A DNA stretch of 64,000 bases. Source: Thelephora terrestris (lineage: Eukaryota; Basidiomycota; Agaricomycetes; Thelephorales; Thelephoraceae). Position 1 is the stretch's first letter. Each line of letters opens with the position of its first letter. The stretch spans positions 1,612,001 to 1,676,000 of the forward strand of contig WIUZ02000008.1 of the NCBI GenBank assembly GCA_015956445.1, read 5' to 3'. The notes beneath the pieces are model-generated. The model was given only the letters and a program-made list of their open reading frames with translations, had not been told where the DNA came from and did not search any database. Shown here one piece after another: positions 43,793 through 55,434 of this stretch. The position numbers and the translations under genes were made by a program.

Positions 43793-45484
43793 CTATTCCG
43801 GCGGTGTACTCGACTGCAACCAATCCTCCCACGTCCTCACAAACCCAAGCTGGCTCTTCCAATCATTCTCCCTCTCTTCCCCTTCAGACCCGTATACTCC
43901 TTCCACGAGCGCGCGTCGGATAAAGGGGACGAAGACGTTGACGAACAGACTTCCCAAATACACTCTGGTCCTTTTTCCTTTTTCTCCCGGTTCTTCCTTT
44001 GATAGTGCTCCTTGTAGGCCGTAAGCAGAGGAGGAAGATGAAATGGTGAGAGGGGTGGTGGTTATGACATCTACGAACGCTGCGCCTGCTTCGTCTAGGG
44101 ATTTGTCGAGTTCCGTGAGGAGTTCTCGATAAAGGTTCTTCGGAGCCAAGAGTCGAAGACCGTTGAGGGTGGTCAATAAATCGTTGGCGTAAATCACCGT
44201 CGGTTTGTGTGAGGTAAGGATATGAGGAGGTACATGCGGAGGGTTGGTCGTATCCAACCGGACGGCGTCCAAGCTCGGTTCGTTCGTCGACGAAGAGCCT
44301 GTGGCAGTTGCAGAGGTGGATGAGGTGGAGATCGATAACACAGTGGGTGAAGTAGAGGAAACGGTGTGAATGAATTTATCTCGAGCGTCGCGGAACCCCT
44401 TCGTGACGCCCGCCCGGACGGCATCCTCGAACAGTCCACCGATGATCCACCGAAAATCCAGCCCGATCCTGCTGAACGACGTCGCGCAGTAGGTCAGCTG
44501 GGTCAACAGCGAGTTGAGCGCAGACGGGTCTTGAACTGTCGGCAGGGTAACCTCTAACGTCCCAAGCAACACGGATAGAAGATGGGTTGTGTAAGTCGTC
44601 AATAGCGAATGCAAGAATTCTGTTGTCTCTGAAGACGCAGCCGACCGCTCGAGGAAGATCGTGGTGAACTGAGAGACGAGGTCATACACCCCCTCCCTCC
44701 AAACGTCCACGTATTTCTTCAGGTACCTCTCCCCGGAACCAGAAACAGAACTTTGCTGAAAAGAGGGAGTGACGGGCGTGAAAGTTCCAGAAGTCCTCCT
44801 CTCCACGTCCAAATCTTCCAACGATCTCTTGAGGCAGCTTAACCTGCAACTCAAGAACGCTTGAGCGATCTCTTCTTCGTCCAATACGCCCATTTTCCTC
44901 AGGAATCCAACAGTTTTGAACAAGACGGGAAGCTTGTTGGCCCCGCTTTCGCGTAAACCACTTAGAAGGTCCCCGACCATACTCCGGATCCGTTGGTCGA
45001 CTTCGGCCTTGACGTCCCACACGACCCCACGCCCATCGGGATCCAACTTCCTCGCCAGGTTCGCAATCCTCATCTCGACCTCGACGGCCTCCCCATACCA
45101 TCCACTCCTGACACACCCTTCGACAACGCCTCCGACTCCGACGATCTCCTCAACCCTCCCAAGATTTTCCACAACAACCTTCATCTTCTTCCTCTCGGCC
45201 TGGACGTCCTTGACCTCTTCCAGAAACCCTTTCGCTTTCTGTTCCACAACGGGGAGGACGCTGATAAGGGCATCGAGGGAAGATGAAAACGCGTTGAGAG
45301 AGGTCGAGAGGGTATTGACGGATTGATGAGCGGATAGGAAGGTCGGATATGACGTGTGACAGAGAGTGATCAAGACGTTTGTGAGCTGGGCCGAAGATGA
45401 GTTTAGTTTAGCTGGCTCGGACTTGAGGTCGGCGAGGTGAAGCGAGGTGAGGTAAGAGAGGTATTCAGAGTCATCGGCATCCAT
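43793..45484 (-). CDS. COG8: conserved oligomeric Golgi complex subunit 8
   Basis: Single exon, 563 aa. The N-terminal Dor1-family part is clear: DDSEYLSYLTSLHLADLKSE, LITLCHTSYPTFLSAHQSV, LISVLPVVEQKAKGFLEEV, SGWYGEAVEVE, GFLRKMGVLDEEEIAQAFL, YLKKYVDVWREGVYDLVSQF and YCATSFSRIGLDFRWII. Cog8 links the two lobes of the COG tether that returns vesicles within the Golgi. The open frame extends 11 codons upstream of the chosen ATG but has no Met there. The C-terminal third is Ser/Thr-rich and less conserved. The gene is convergent with PAN3 (214-bp gap). Among the intron-rich neighbours a 1.7-kb uninterrupted gene is notable but not suspicious. Confidence 0.9.
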   Translation of the reverse strand: MDADDSEYLSYLTSLHLADLKSEPAKLNSSSAQLTNVLITLCHTSYPTFLSAHQSVNTLSTSLNAFSSSLDALISVLPVVEQKAKGFLEEVKDVQAERKKMKVVVENLGRVEEIVGVGGVVEGCVRSGWYGEAVEVEMRIANLARKLDPDGRGVVWDVKAEVDQRIRSMVGDLLSGLRESGANKLPVLFKTVGFLRKMGVLDEEEIAQAFLSCRLSCLKRSLEDLDVERRTSGTFTPVTPSFQQSSVSGSGERYLKKYVDVWREGVYDLVSQFTTIFLERSAASSETTEFLHSLLTTYTTHLLSVLLGTLEVTLPTVQDPSALNSLLTQLTYCATSFSRIGLDFRWIIGGLFEDAVRAGVTKGFRDARDKFIHTVSSTSPTVLSISTSSTSATATGSSSTNEPSLDAVRLDTTNPPHVPPHILTSHKPTVIYANDLLTTLNGLRLLAPKNLYRELLTELDKSLDEAGAAFVDVITTTPLTISSSSSAYGLQGALSKEEPGEKGKRTRVYLGSLFVNVFVPFIRRALVEGVYGSEGEERENDWKSQLGFVRTWEDWLQSSTPPE

Positions 45485-45654
45485 GATCGACTTCGTCAAG
45501 TGCTCTATCCTTCCCAAAAAGGCATGCCAAAGCTTTGAATCCTAACAAACGCAAATAGAGGTTGGAACGATTATACGATGCATACGGTCGTAGTGAGTAG
45601 ATGAACAAAATTTACAAAGTACAAGGCAGAGTCACTCGTGGAAGATATTTTACA

Positions 45655-47273
45655 TCACAACTCAGTCTTCTTGCGCATATCCTCGTACCTCCCTTTAGCC
45701 CATTCCCCCTTCTTTTCCAAATCTTCCTCGACTTCAGCAGTTCTCTTCTCCCCGTGTGCCTTGGTGTCCTCATACGTTCCAGTCAGGAGGCTCAAGACTT
45801 GGTGAACCTTTTCCTCAGTCAACTCAACGCCTGAATTGATCGAGTCACGAATTCTGTTCAGGAAAGCCTGAGCGGAGTTTGTGGTCTGAACGTAACGGAT
45901 CCGAGTTTCTTGGAGAAGCCCAGGGCGGCTCGTGGGCAGGCCGTCTTCAGACATACCGTGGGTGCGAAGGTAGGCGCGGAGTCGGGCATCGGGCCAGGTG
46001 AGGTAGGCAGCGGACCGACCGCTATAGTCCTTGTACCTGAGTCGCGGTAAACAGTGGGTTGCCGTCGCGACAGCGAATCAATCTACTCACTTCTCGTTGA
46101 TGAGTTTGACAAGTTCGTCGCGTTTGGCCTCGGCATCAAACTTCATGTAACCGTTGTCAATCAGCCAGGAACGGATTTCGGAGTCGGACCAGGAACCCCA
46201 GACAGTATCTTGAGCATTAGAGAAATTGTCACTTGGGACGTGTGAGATAGGGTCTGTGGATGTGTGGATCTGAGGGGGTACGCACGATATCAATTTGATC
46301 AACTTCTCGCGCTTGACCTGGGCTTCGGGCTTGATAACGTTGTGGTTGACGAGCCAGGACTTGATCTCGGAGTCGGACCACGTGTTGTAAACCTTGTCCG
46401 AAGGACCGTAATAGTATTTCTTCATCTGTTCGACAAGGTAATCGCGATTCTTCTGGTAGTCCGTCTTGATTAACCCCTTGCTCACGAGCCAGCTACGCTG
46501 TGCGGCAATTAGTACTGCACAAGAGGGGCGTTCCTCCAAGACTTACGATGTACGTGTCAGACCAAGCATCCCAAACAGGGTCCGCCACCGAGGCATAGTT
46601 GTCCTTCATGAGCTTCAAGTACTGGTCCCTCGTTTTCTGGGCGTTTGACTTGAGGACACCACGAGAGACGAGGTAATCCCTCATTTGGTTATCATCCCAA
46701 GTGGAGTAAACATAGTCCTTCGAATCATTAAGAGCCTTCAGGACATCGTCGGTGCTTGTCGAGACGAAACTCGAGATCGTGTTGGTGACGGTGGAGGAGA
46801 GAGAGTAACCAGCGTTCTTGTATGCTTTGTATTGGTTCTTGGCGAGAAGGATCAGCTTTTCCCTGGGGCCTTTCGGTTCCACGATCCCCTGTTCGAGTAG
46901 GAACTCGCGGAGGCGAGACTCGTCCCAGGAATCGAAAGTGGAATCCTTCAAGTTCTGGAAGGACTTTTGGGCGTTGTCGTATTGCTCGTTTGTCCACGCG
47001 GAGTAGGACCACCAGTTCTCGGCTACGAGGTTCTGGAGCTGCTCCTTCGAGTTGGAGTAGGATTTTGGAACATCCACCTTGTGCTCTTCGAGCCAGCTCT
47101 GCAGCTGCTTCGTATCCCAGTTAGAATATTCTAGAAGCAGGCAAGTCAGGAGTGATAAAACACGCTGAAGTCTGAGGCCGAGACATACCGGGCGTATCAG
47201 ACCCATACCAAGATTTGGAGTTCACGCCTGCAAGAGCGACGAGAACCAAAGCGGAGGCGTGGATGAACTTCAT
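45655..47273 (-). CDS. Msc1/Ish1-type stress-response protein with repeated HeH-like units
   Basis: Five exons (47189-47273, 46547-47130, 46286-46497, 46091-46231, 45655-46036) give 467 aa. Residues 1-19 form a signal peptide. Next come about six repeats built on W-x-D/E-x-x-L-R/K-x-[FWY]-L-x-x-x-x[IV], e.g. WDTKQLQSWLEEHKV, WDESRLREFLLEQGI, WDDNQMRDYLVSRGV, WSDSEIKSWLVNHNV, WSDSEIRSWLIDNGY and WPDARLRAYLRTHGM, each followed by a Lys/Arg-rich helix. This is the Ish1/Msc1 repeat. S. pombe Ish1 is a stress-linked nuclear envelope protein and yeast Msc1 affects meiotic recombination. The C-terminal 90 residues are helical and highly charged. A TATA box lies 44 bp upstream of the ATG, which fits stress-type regulation. 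Confidence 0.9.
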
Positions 47274-47316
47274 GGTGGTAGTGGTTAGAGGTGAGGAGCG
47301 TCTTGTCCTGCCCCTC

Positions 47317-47324
47317 CCTTTATA
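47317..47324 (-). promoter_or_regulatory. TATA box of Msc1/Ish1-type gene
   Basis: TATAAAGG on the minus strand, 44 bp before the start codon. Confidence 0.6.
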
Positions 47325-48709
47325 CTCATCACACGATGGGTGGGGCGCCCCAGATGCGTTGACCGCCACCTACGACGTCATGCAGACATGTCAACGTCAT
47401 ATTGGTGTCACGTGGTGTTCGAGGGGGAGCGCGACGAATCGATCGCGTGTTTGTGAGGGGTGATGAGCGTCTATGAATTACGTATCGAGCACCACCGTCA
47501 TCACCCGCCAAGGCCTGTGAGCCACTCCAGGGAGTGAAGTAATGTCCATAGCCCGCCACCGGAACGGTTGGACGGTCCCCAGAGCGACGCTTTGAGTAGA
47601 ATGCCCTTACCTGTTTTGCGCCGGTTCTCCCTGCGTGGTAACTCGCGTTGATGGTCCACTGATCACCCGACGTGCACCCACCCACGCACGAATGATTTTC
47701 CCAAAGTGACTGGAGTCTGCAGGACTAGGTTACATATACGCGACCGATAAGCGTATCGACGTCCATCGCGGAAGCGTGCTAGCCGCCGAGCTTTACACAA
47801 AGCGATCGGGGTCCTGACGGTTTCCTTACAACTTGTTTGATATCCATCTGGATTCATGTGCGCCAGTGTGCACAGTTCACTCAGATTTGCCCAACTTTCA
47901 GAAAAAATCACCAAACCAAGTCCGACACCTCGTCTGCCAAGCCCAGCTCTTTTTTGTCCGCTATCCCACATAACTAGTTGGTATCCCTTCCAGCCACACG
48001 GTCATTTCCTTGCGTAGAAATTTGTTCATGGGGGAACTCCGTGGTGATTCTTACCCGTACACTACTGCCGGGGTCGCCGTGGTCCGCATCAGTGGCTTTT
48101 TCTATGGCCTACTGGGATTGGACCAATTGCTCATTCCCATCATCTTCTAGTTCGCTGAGGTGGTTCCCCGAGCGCATGCAACCCTTCACACCCTCGACAA
48201 TCAGTCGTTTTTCTGGGATAGCCACTGCGTCTCTCTAGCCGGGTCGCACATCAGGGAAGGACGTCTGGTCGGTTCGCCTCAGTCGTAGGAAACTATTTTC
48301 ACAGGCGAGGTCGGTACTACTTTTGAAGTTGGCAGCTGCTACTATATTTCCCTGGCGTTCGCACCCGTAGTCCCCAAACTGGGTGAAGGACAAGGAGTTG
48401 TATTGATGATAACGAGAACAGAAAAGACAACGGACGATTTAGCGAGAAAGGTAAACTGACAGCGGGTATAAATGAAGCGGACGAAGGAAAAGGGTATCTG
48501 CGGTATTCCAAAGGAATGTGTGGGTCTCTCCATATCTGGAGGATGATGGAGAGGATTGAACGCACGGGCTCAGCCCGTACAGTGATACAATAACGTCCCG
48601 AGAATAAGGTAGAAAGAGAGCTGATAAGTTAAACAAAATATAAATGGCGCAGGCTGATCGTCCGCACTGACGACAAGCGAAGATGACTTGAGGTGACACC
48701 GGCCGATAC
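47325..48709. other. spacer between Msc1/Ish1-type and kinase genes
   Basis: 1.4 kb, no supported gene. A minus-strand stretch around 47,980-48,240 is nearly open but has stops and no known match. The part next to 48,709 is AT-richer and probably the kinase 3' UTR. Confidence 0.4.
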
Positions 48710-50083
48710 TTAGATTTTCCGTAGAAATTTCCCGACGCGTGCGACGAATTTAGACCGAACCGAGGTGTAACGAGGGAAAGGTTCCAGGGAATCAAAGCCA
48801 AACCCAAGAGCAGGAGGAACACTCGCATGACTGTCTTTTGTGGTCATAGTGGAGTCGAGCGAACTGCGAACCGCCGGGGAAGCTCCCAGGGTTTGTGCCC
48901 TTTTTCGCTCGGATGCCGTGTGAGATAGAACCCTATCGGCCATCGGACCGGGGTATTCCTTCGACTTGACCTTCTGAAAGTCGACTCCGTTAAAATACGG
49001 ATGCCGTTTCATCTCTTCAACTGTCAACCTTCGGGTCGAAGCCTTTTTGAGCATTCTTCCCATGAAGTCCAAAGCGACAGGATCCACTCGACCAGAACCA
49101 CATCGATCCCAATCCAAGTTGAAAGGCGCCCAGAAAATTGCATCGCGGATCTCCGAATCATCCTTGCAGCCGTCAAGGTCAAAGGGGAATCGGCCAACGA
49201 GAAGGAAGTACATGAGGACGCCAACGCTCCAAAAGTCTGCCTCATAGGAATAAGGAACACCCATCCAGACTTCTGGGGCCATGTAAGCTGGGCTGCCGTA
49301 CGCTGCATTTGTATATTGCTTTCTCAGCGGGTCTTTGCCGTTACGCGTGACCAGGCTCCGCACCTTGCGCCTGAGAGTGGGAGCGGGTTCTTTGAGGGCG
49401 GAAGGGGAAGGGGGGAGGTTGAAGTTTCTCGAGATACCGTAGTCGCCAAGGACAACATGACCATTAGCGTCGAAGAGGATGTTACGTGGTTTGATGTCGC
49501 GATGGATAATCTTCCGCTTGTGAAGCTCCTCCAAGGCTACAATCAGCTCAGCGACAATCAGCCGAACCTCTTGTGGGGAAATATCCAAACAGCCATCGGG
49601 GGAGTCGTCTGGAAGTCCGTTCCTAGGAGATTTGCGGCTATCCTCGACAGGAGCGGCAAGGCCAATCAGGTCGCCGCCCTCGACGAAGTCCATCAGGAGG
49701 TAATAGTTCACGGCGTCCTGCCAGCTGCCGACGAAGCCACATAACCAGGCAGATCCAGTCGTTCTAAGCAGTGTTTCACGCTCTCTCCAGACCGAGTCCG
49801 CATTATCCGCAAGTTTAGGGATGACTTTGAGTGCATAACATTGGGATTTATGAGTTCGACCAGAATGAGCGGTCGAGTCGAATGATATGTCGGCCACTTT
49901 GAAGACGTTCCCAAATGCGCCTGTCCCGACCTTGCAGAGGGGCACAAGGTGACACGGCGAGAAGGGAATAGATTGTTGGGGACTTGGAGTGGGGTCGTCG
50001 ACGAGCGTGTCAGTGGAGGAAGATGATCGAGAAGCGGCAGGAAGTAGAGGCCCGGGAAGGTCCAGCAGAGCGATGGAAGGCAT
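48710..50083 (-). CDS. intronless Ser/Thr protein kinase with DYG motif
   Basis: Single exon, 457 aa. The kinase domain is complete: GTGAFGNV glycine loop, YALKV (Lys86), RERETLL, HRDIKPRNIL (Asp196), LGDYGIS (Asp214; DFG changed to DYG), YMAPEVW and ADFWSVGVLMYFLLVG. It is AGC/CAMK-like, with a long insert (about residues 142-168) between the hinge and the catalytic loop. After the domain, the last 20 residues (YTSVRSKFVARVGKFLRKI) are basic and amphipathic, which could bind acidic membranes. The open frame runs upstream to 50176 without an ATG; the start at 50083 lies about 80 bp below a TTATAAAG box. It shares the intronless form, the TATA promoter and a membrane-type tail with the kinase at 33791-35059. 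Confidence 0.85.
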   Translation of the reverse strand: MPSIALLDLPGPLLPAASRSSSSTDTLVDDPTPSPQQSIPFSPCHLVPLCKVGTGAFGNVFKVADISFDSTAHSGRTHKSQCYALKVIPKLADNADSVWRERETLLRTTGSAWLCGFVGSWQDAVNYYLLMDFVEGGDLIGLAAPVEDSRKSPRNGLPDDSPDGCLDISPQEVRLIVAELIVALEELHKRKIIHRDIKPRNILFDANGHVVLGDYGISRNFNLPPSPSALKEPAPTLRRKVRSLVTRNGKDPLRKQYTNAAYGSPAYMAPEVWMGVPYSYEADFWSVGVLMYFLLVGRFPFDLDGCKDDSEIRDAIFWAPFNLDWDRCGSGRVDPVALDFMGRMLKKASTRRLTVEEMKRHPYFNGVDFQKVKSKEYPGPMADRVLSHTASERKRAQTLGASPAVRSSLDSTMTTKDSHASVPPALGFGFDSLEPFPRYTSVRSKFVARVGKFLRKI

Positions 50084-50162
50084 CCCTGAGGATGAGCGGG
50101 CTCCAGTTGAACGCAGGAGGGTACGGAAAGAGACGACTAAAGGAGTACATCGAGCCCAGGTG

Positions 50163-50169
50163 TTATAAA
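50163..50169 (-). promoter_or_regulatory. TATA-like box of second kinase gene
   Basis: TTTATAA on the minus strand about 80 bp before the chosen ATG. Confidence 0.45.
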
Positions 50170-51962
50170 GGGACAATCAGGGGGAGAGCCTTGGCTAGGA
50201 GCTTGATCGATTGAAAACCTGCCTCCGCGTCTCCACGGGTGTACTACCAGTTCGTACGGCCGCACCGAATCTTGAGCTTGAGGCCCTGTCAATGTCATTC
50301 CCGGTGTCAGTCTGGTTGAACTCCCTCCCCCATCTACAAGCCAACTCTGTCAGGACCGGGTTTATTTGCCCTTTCACACCCCTCCTACGGGCGGTCTCAA
50401 CGTAGGAAGCGTTTTTTCACTACCAGCAATCTGCACATGCATATCTTCGAATACCCTGCGCTAATCGCAACCGCACAGCAGTTTCCACCCTCAGGTTCTG
50501 ACCTGGACTTGGTTCGTCACGCTGCTTCACCCACGGTCTTATCCGGCTACAGAAGGCGCTGGAACTTGAAGCCGGTGATCAACCTCCCTGGTCACTACCT
50601 GTCCGCCACGCGGTTTTACCGTGCCTCCAACCAGCTCCGACAATGGCTACGAATTCTCAGCGAATCAAAGAGTGTGACCATACTCCCCAACTTTGAATGT
50701 GACCGAACTGGCCATGGAGTGGGGCACACCGCTCGCGGGTACTCGGAACAGTTTGCAACGAAAGCCTTGCTGCACCCGTTGAACTCTCGCACGCCGCTCC
50801 GACATTCTGTAAACTCGGCCCCCATGCCCGTGAACTCCTCGGAGTTGTCGCTTTCTTCCCACGAGGCATCGATAAGAACAGCCTCGACTGGCTATTCCCC
50901 ACAATCTCGGACAGAAAGAACATTTTTCAACAACTTCATGTTCTTTCTTTGAAATATCGAAGCGACGAGGTCATTGCGATGTTGGCGCCACTCCGAGACT
51001 ATCTTGGTCCCAAGACTTCTTTGTGCGGCCGGGAACGTATTTTCTATCGACCTCCGGAAACCTTGCATTATTCTGCGTTCTGTTCCACTCCTCTCATTGA
51101 TGCCGGTTTGTCTGTACCGTATTTTCTCTGAAATCTCCGTTTCCAATATGTATGTTAACTTTGCTTTTGGGTGTATTTCGGGAAGCCGATGATCTTCTGG
51201 ACGCTTTATTTGCCAATGCCGCTGCGATAGTCGGCGTTGTTCACTGTATAAGTCACCGTGCACAGACGCGTGTAAACGAGTATTTGGGCTCTGTCCGGTG
51301 GCAGACACTGTTGGAACTTGACGTCGCAACACTCGACCATCGCTGTGCAGGATTGACCGCTATGGCTCCTGGCGGTTGTATACTAATAGTTGATGGACTC
51401 ATTGGCGTCGGGCCCGGGGGCACGGATCGAAGATTCGCGGTCTGCGCGGCGTTTGGACAAGGTGTAGGGAACAAATTCTTAGAGAGACCCCGGATAGTTT
51501 ATCAATCTTCCCTGCAGTGCCTGCGATGTATATGACTCCAGTCTTTTCTGGTCCACGGCCTGTCACCAAGTCTCCTGGGGGTTTGCGCTTGAGAATGCCT
51601 AAGACCACTAATTCGATCCCATAGCACTCAGGCCACAGCCTGCGTGCGTCACTAATCTGTCCGCGGGCCCAAGAATGAACGAACCTTGGTTGATGGGGTG
51701 AAAAGTTCACGACAGCGCTCTCTATACGCATGGGGATACTGTCGACTCAGATGCCACCGGGTTATCAAAGGGAAAAAGTTGGGACAAAGGCCGCCGACCC
51801 TGGGTCACGCCACCAGCACAAGGAAGAGGCGCGTCAATCACGTGGAGTTACCCGTGTTGAACTTGGTTGAAGTTGTGAATTTGAAATTTCCCACATCCTC
51901 TTCCTCAACGCCGTTCCTGCATCGTCCACCCGTCGTCTTCGACGTCGACAGAGACCTCAAGA
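50170..51962. other. spacer between second kinase and coiled-coil gene
   Basis: 1.8 kb. Frames of 120-170 codons occur on both strands (50437-50952 plus, 50892-51332 minus, 51152-51535 plus) but they overlap one another, lack known motifs and lack convincing splice links. The last 100 bp are pyrimidine-rich leader for the next gene. Confidence 0.4.
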
Positions 51963-54900
51963 ATGTGGAATAAATTGACCGTCGCCTTCGGAAGGTCTCG
52001 CTCGTCCATCGAACAGGAGAATGTCGACACTGAGAGAATCGATGTGATGTCCAGTGTCTATGAACAACACCCCAACTTGTCCGTCTTCCATACGGAAGAC
52101 CAGCTTGGTCCTTTGCCGTCTTCGTCTGTTAATCCTCCTCAATCTATCTCAAGAAAAAGCAAGACCCTCTTCGGACGCACCTCCAACGACTTCGACGCCG
52201 AGAACGAACGCCCTTCTTCCCCATTCAACCTGCCAGGATTTTCCAGGAAAGCTAAGTCCACTTTGCACCTAAAGTCTAATTGTAAGCGGTTCCTTCATCA
52301 ACTATCAGTCGAAACTCACCAGAAAATTATCAGCTTCTGAACTCTCATTAAGCCGTTCTTCCCAGGACGGACTCCCCTCCACACCCCAAACCGCCGAGGA
52401 AAAGGGTAGTCGATACAACTCTCTGCGTTCTATCTTGCGCGAGAAGAATACTCCAGGGACTGGCCAGAGCGTCCGGTTCTTCTCTCGCGATGCCTATAAA
52501 GTCATCACACCAAATACTTCCGCGCAGAGCTCGGAGCTTGACGATCCTTCCTTCTTCACGCGCCTTCAACTAGCTGGCAAGAACACCGCCCCCGGGCGCT
52601 CAGAAACGACACGTCCCTCTGCACGCGAAATCTTTGCCAACTCCACTAACGAACCCCCGAACTCAATGTCAGCGATCGACCCCTCGAAGACCCATGATAT
52701 CAATTCTCTGATGATGCCCATCCCCCCTCCTGATATGTCAAATATATTTGACGTATCCCAAGAACGACAACTTCCCCCCATATTTTCTGGGGAACACCCC
52801 ACACTGCAAGACGACGCAGTTGAGATCCAAGACGAATCCTCATCTATAGTAATACCCGTACCCGTCACAGAATCTCTTCTCCAGGCGTCCCCCTTCCCCT
52901 CAGGGCTTTCAACCTCTACCCCCAAGTTTCCAGGGGACGAAACCAATTTCTTCTCCCCGATGGATGAACTTAGCTCTCCTTTATCACCTTTTAATAAACC
53001 TTTCAACTTTAGCAAACCAGTTTTCCGCCCTCTCCCTTCGTTACCGGCAGAACTTCCACCCACCCCTACGGAGCCTTCCCGCGCTCCCTCCATCATCTCC
53101 GACAAACGTTCTTCAAAATCCTCCGAGTCCACTTCCCTTCGTAAACCAAGCCGCAGCCGCGCACTTTCGGACACTGTATTCCAAGCCATGATTCGCACCG
53201 CCTCCGTGTCGTCATCAAAAGATAGCATCCCCGAGTCAGATATCAACGACAAGTCGATGGCTGATGTTTCTTTCGATAAGCCTGAGCCTGACCCCTTCAG
53301 CGTTGACGCCACCACTTACTACACTCCGGGAACAATGATGCCACCCACACCTCCTCAGTCGAACCACACCCGCACTGCATCTCGGGAAGATGACCTCATC
53401 TGGTCTCTGCGTACTCAGCTCGCTCTCCAACAAGAGCTCAACGTGCAGTACGAGGTCGACCTTTCTGCCCGCAGTGAGCTTGCGTCTTCACTCGCGTCAA
53501 AGCTGGAACTCGCCGATAAGGACAAATCTCAGAGAACCAACGCCCTAAGGACGTGGAAAAAGAAGGTTCAAGAACTGGAGAAAACCTGTCGCCAGCTGGA
53601 AGACGAATGCGAGAGAAGCAGACAAGAGAGCCTCGAGCGCAGCGTCATGGATCATGCTAGTAGTGAGGCCCTCCGCGAGCTTCACCGGGTAATTGCTCGC
53701 CTCGAGCGTGAGAAAGCAGAGAGCGAAAAACTCGCTCAAGAACAGGTCCAAAAACTTGCAGACGAGCTGAACCGACGCGAAGAGAGCGAGAAGCGTCTGA
53801 GAGAAGGGATCAACGACGCGAAAGAACAGATGGAGATCATGGGTGGTAGAGACGAGGAAGAAGAGGAGAGGCAGAGGCAGCGGACAGTGTCGCTTCTCTG
53901 GAACCAGGAACGAGAGGAGCTGATCCGCAAGCTCGAAGAACTCGAAATGAAGAACCTCGCCCTCTCCAGTCAACCATCCGAGAGCGAGAAGATGGCTCAA
54001 CAGTACGCAGACCTTCAGGCCGAGCTGGAAGCCCAGTGGAAGAACACGGAGACGATGAACGAGGAGATTGTAGAACTCAAGAAGAGTCGGGATGCCTTAC
54101 GGCAAAAGGTTGTAGACCTGGAAGGCGATTGGAACGAAAGTGAAAATCGCAGGCTACTGTCGGAAGCCGAGGTTGAAGAGGTACGTGCAACCGACTATCA
54201 TTTCCATTTTAGGTTGGCTCAGCCGGTGGAACAGCTTCGCGAGCAACTCAAAGCTACACAAGAGGAGGTGGACGAACTTACCCAAGCATTTGAGGAACAG
54301 AAGGATACCTTCTCCGCTTTGGAAGAGGAACACCAACTGTCCCTTGAGACCATCTCCCGACTTGAAGCTCGTGTCTCCGATCGGGACGCTGACACCGCGG
54401 CGTTCTCCTTGCGCGCAGGTCAACTAGAGAGGGAAAATGAGGTGCTCCGGGACACCATCGGAAGACTCGAAAAGGAGCGTGTACGTGGGGTCGATGAACA
54501 GTCCCGCGAACTTTCCGAGCTTGCTACTCGCGAATCTGAGTCTCGTCGGCAACTGGAGAGCGTTGTTTCCGAAAAGGCGGAGTCCGAAATCCTCGTCAAT
54601 GCCCTTCAGAACCGCGTTGCATCATTGGACGAGGAAGTCGGTAAATTCAGGAGACAGGTCCACGAACTACAGCAGGAGAGCGCAGCCAAAGAGGTGACGG
54701 TGACCCAACTGAACAAGTGGAGAGACCAGGACAAGGAAGATATCAAGGGGTTGAACATTGCCCTCGATTCGAAACAGCAGGAGCTTGAACTGGTTCGTTC
54801 CTTTGAGATATTGCCCATTTGTGACACTGCTGACAAACCCCACTCTCAGTTGAAACGCAAGATGGGAGTCCGAGGTACTGCTGGGAGCACACCGGCCCGT

Positions 54901-55434
54901 CCTTCTCATAAACGCGAACCATCCGCCTTCAACACCCCCTCTGTGGTTCGCCCGCCTTCCGCCTTGTCTGACAGCTCAAAAGACGGTGCCGGAAAGGGGA
55001 AGAGGTCAGTTGAGACCTCGGAACCCGTCAAAACTCTCGCGAAGAGTGTTCGAGTCAACGGCACAACGCCATCCGTTGTCACAAAGGCTGTGAACCGAAT
55101 CGAGGGCTCGATGGGTGCCCCTCCCTCAGCCGCTCGGAGATTTACAGGCGTCACCCGGACGCCTTCCCGACAATCCACGGTTCATTCTCGTTCCGCATCG
55201 GCGAACCTGCCTTCTTCCACGCCCACGCCGAAACCTGCTATCCATCAGCGTAAGGTGTCAAATCTCGATCCCGTGACCCCAGCTCGACACAAGACCGGTC
55301 CCACATCGAATGGAAGCCGCAGCGGAGGCTCGAGCCCTACTCTCAGCGAGAAGGAAAATAACAAGTCCCTCGCGTCCACCAAAACACCGTTACAGAAGAT
55401 GTCCACAGCCAAGCGCACTGCTATGCTTGCCTGA
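51963..55434 (+). CDS. large coiled-coil protein, cytoskeletal or spindle-pole type (unidentified)
   Basis: Exons 51963-52281, 52334-54180, 54223-54792 and 54850-55434 give 1106 aa. Residues 1-430 are Ser/Pro-rich and probably disordered; they hold one striking conserved-looking block (ILREKNTPGTGQSVRFFSRD). A long coiled coil follows (from LIWSLRTQLALQQELNVQ to about residue 910) with heptads rich in Glu/Arg/Gln. The C terminus is basic and Ser/Thr/Pro-rich with SxxP-like sites (VTRTPSRQS, STPTPKPA, TKTPLQKM), as in microtubule- or spindle-associated proteins. I cannot name the orthologue. The 42-nt intron 54181-54222 and the 57-nt intron 54793-54849 are both divisible by three. The first is very short, so retention (1120 aa) is possible. 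Confidence 0.8.

Noticed and set aside
45485-45517. 11-codon extension of COG8
   Set aside because: It lacks an ATG; the first Met begins the conserved DADDSEYLSYL region.
49001-49744. 247-codon plus-strand frame
   Set aside because: Exactly antisense to the kinase domain at 48710-50083, which has all catalytic motifs.
50437-51535. Overlapping frames of 127-171 codons on both strands
   Set aside because: They contradict one another, have no family match and no splice support.
52566-53315. 249-codon minus-strand frame
   Set aside because: It is antisense to the Ser/Pro-rich exon of the coiled-coil gene. Biased codon use opens the opposite strand and the product has no domain.
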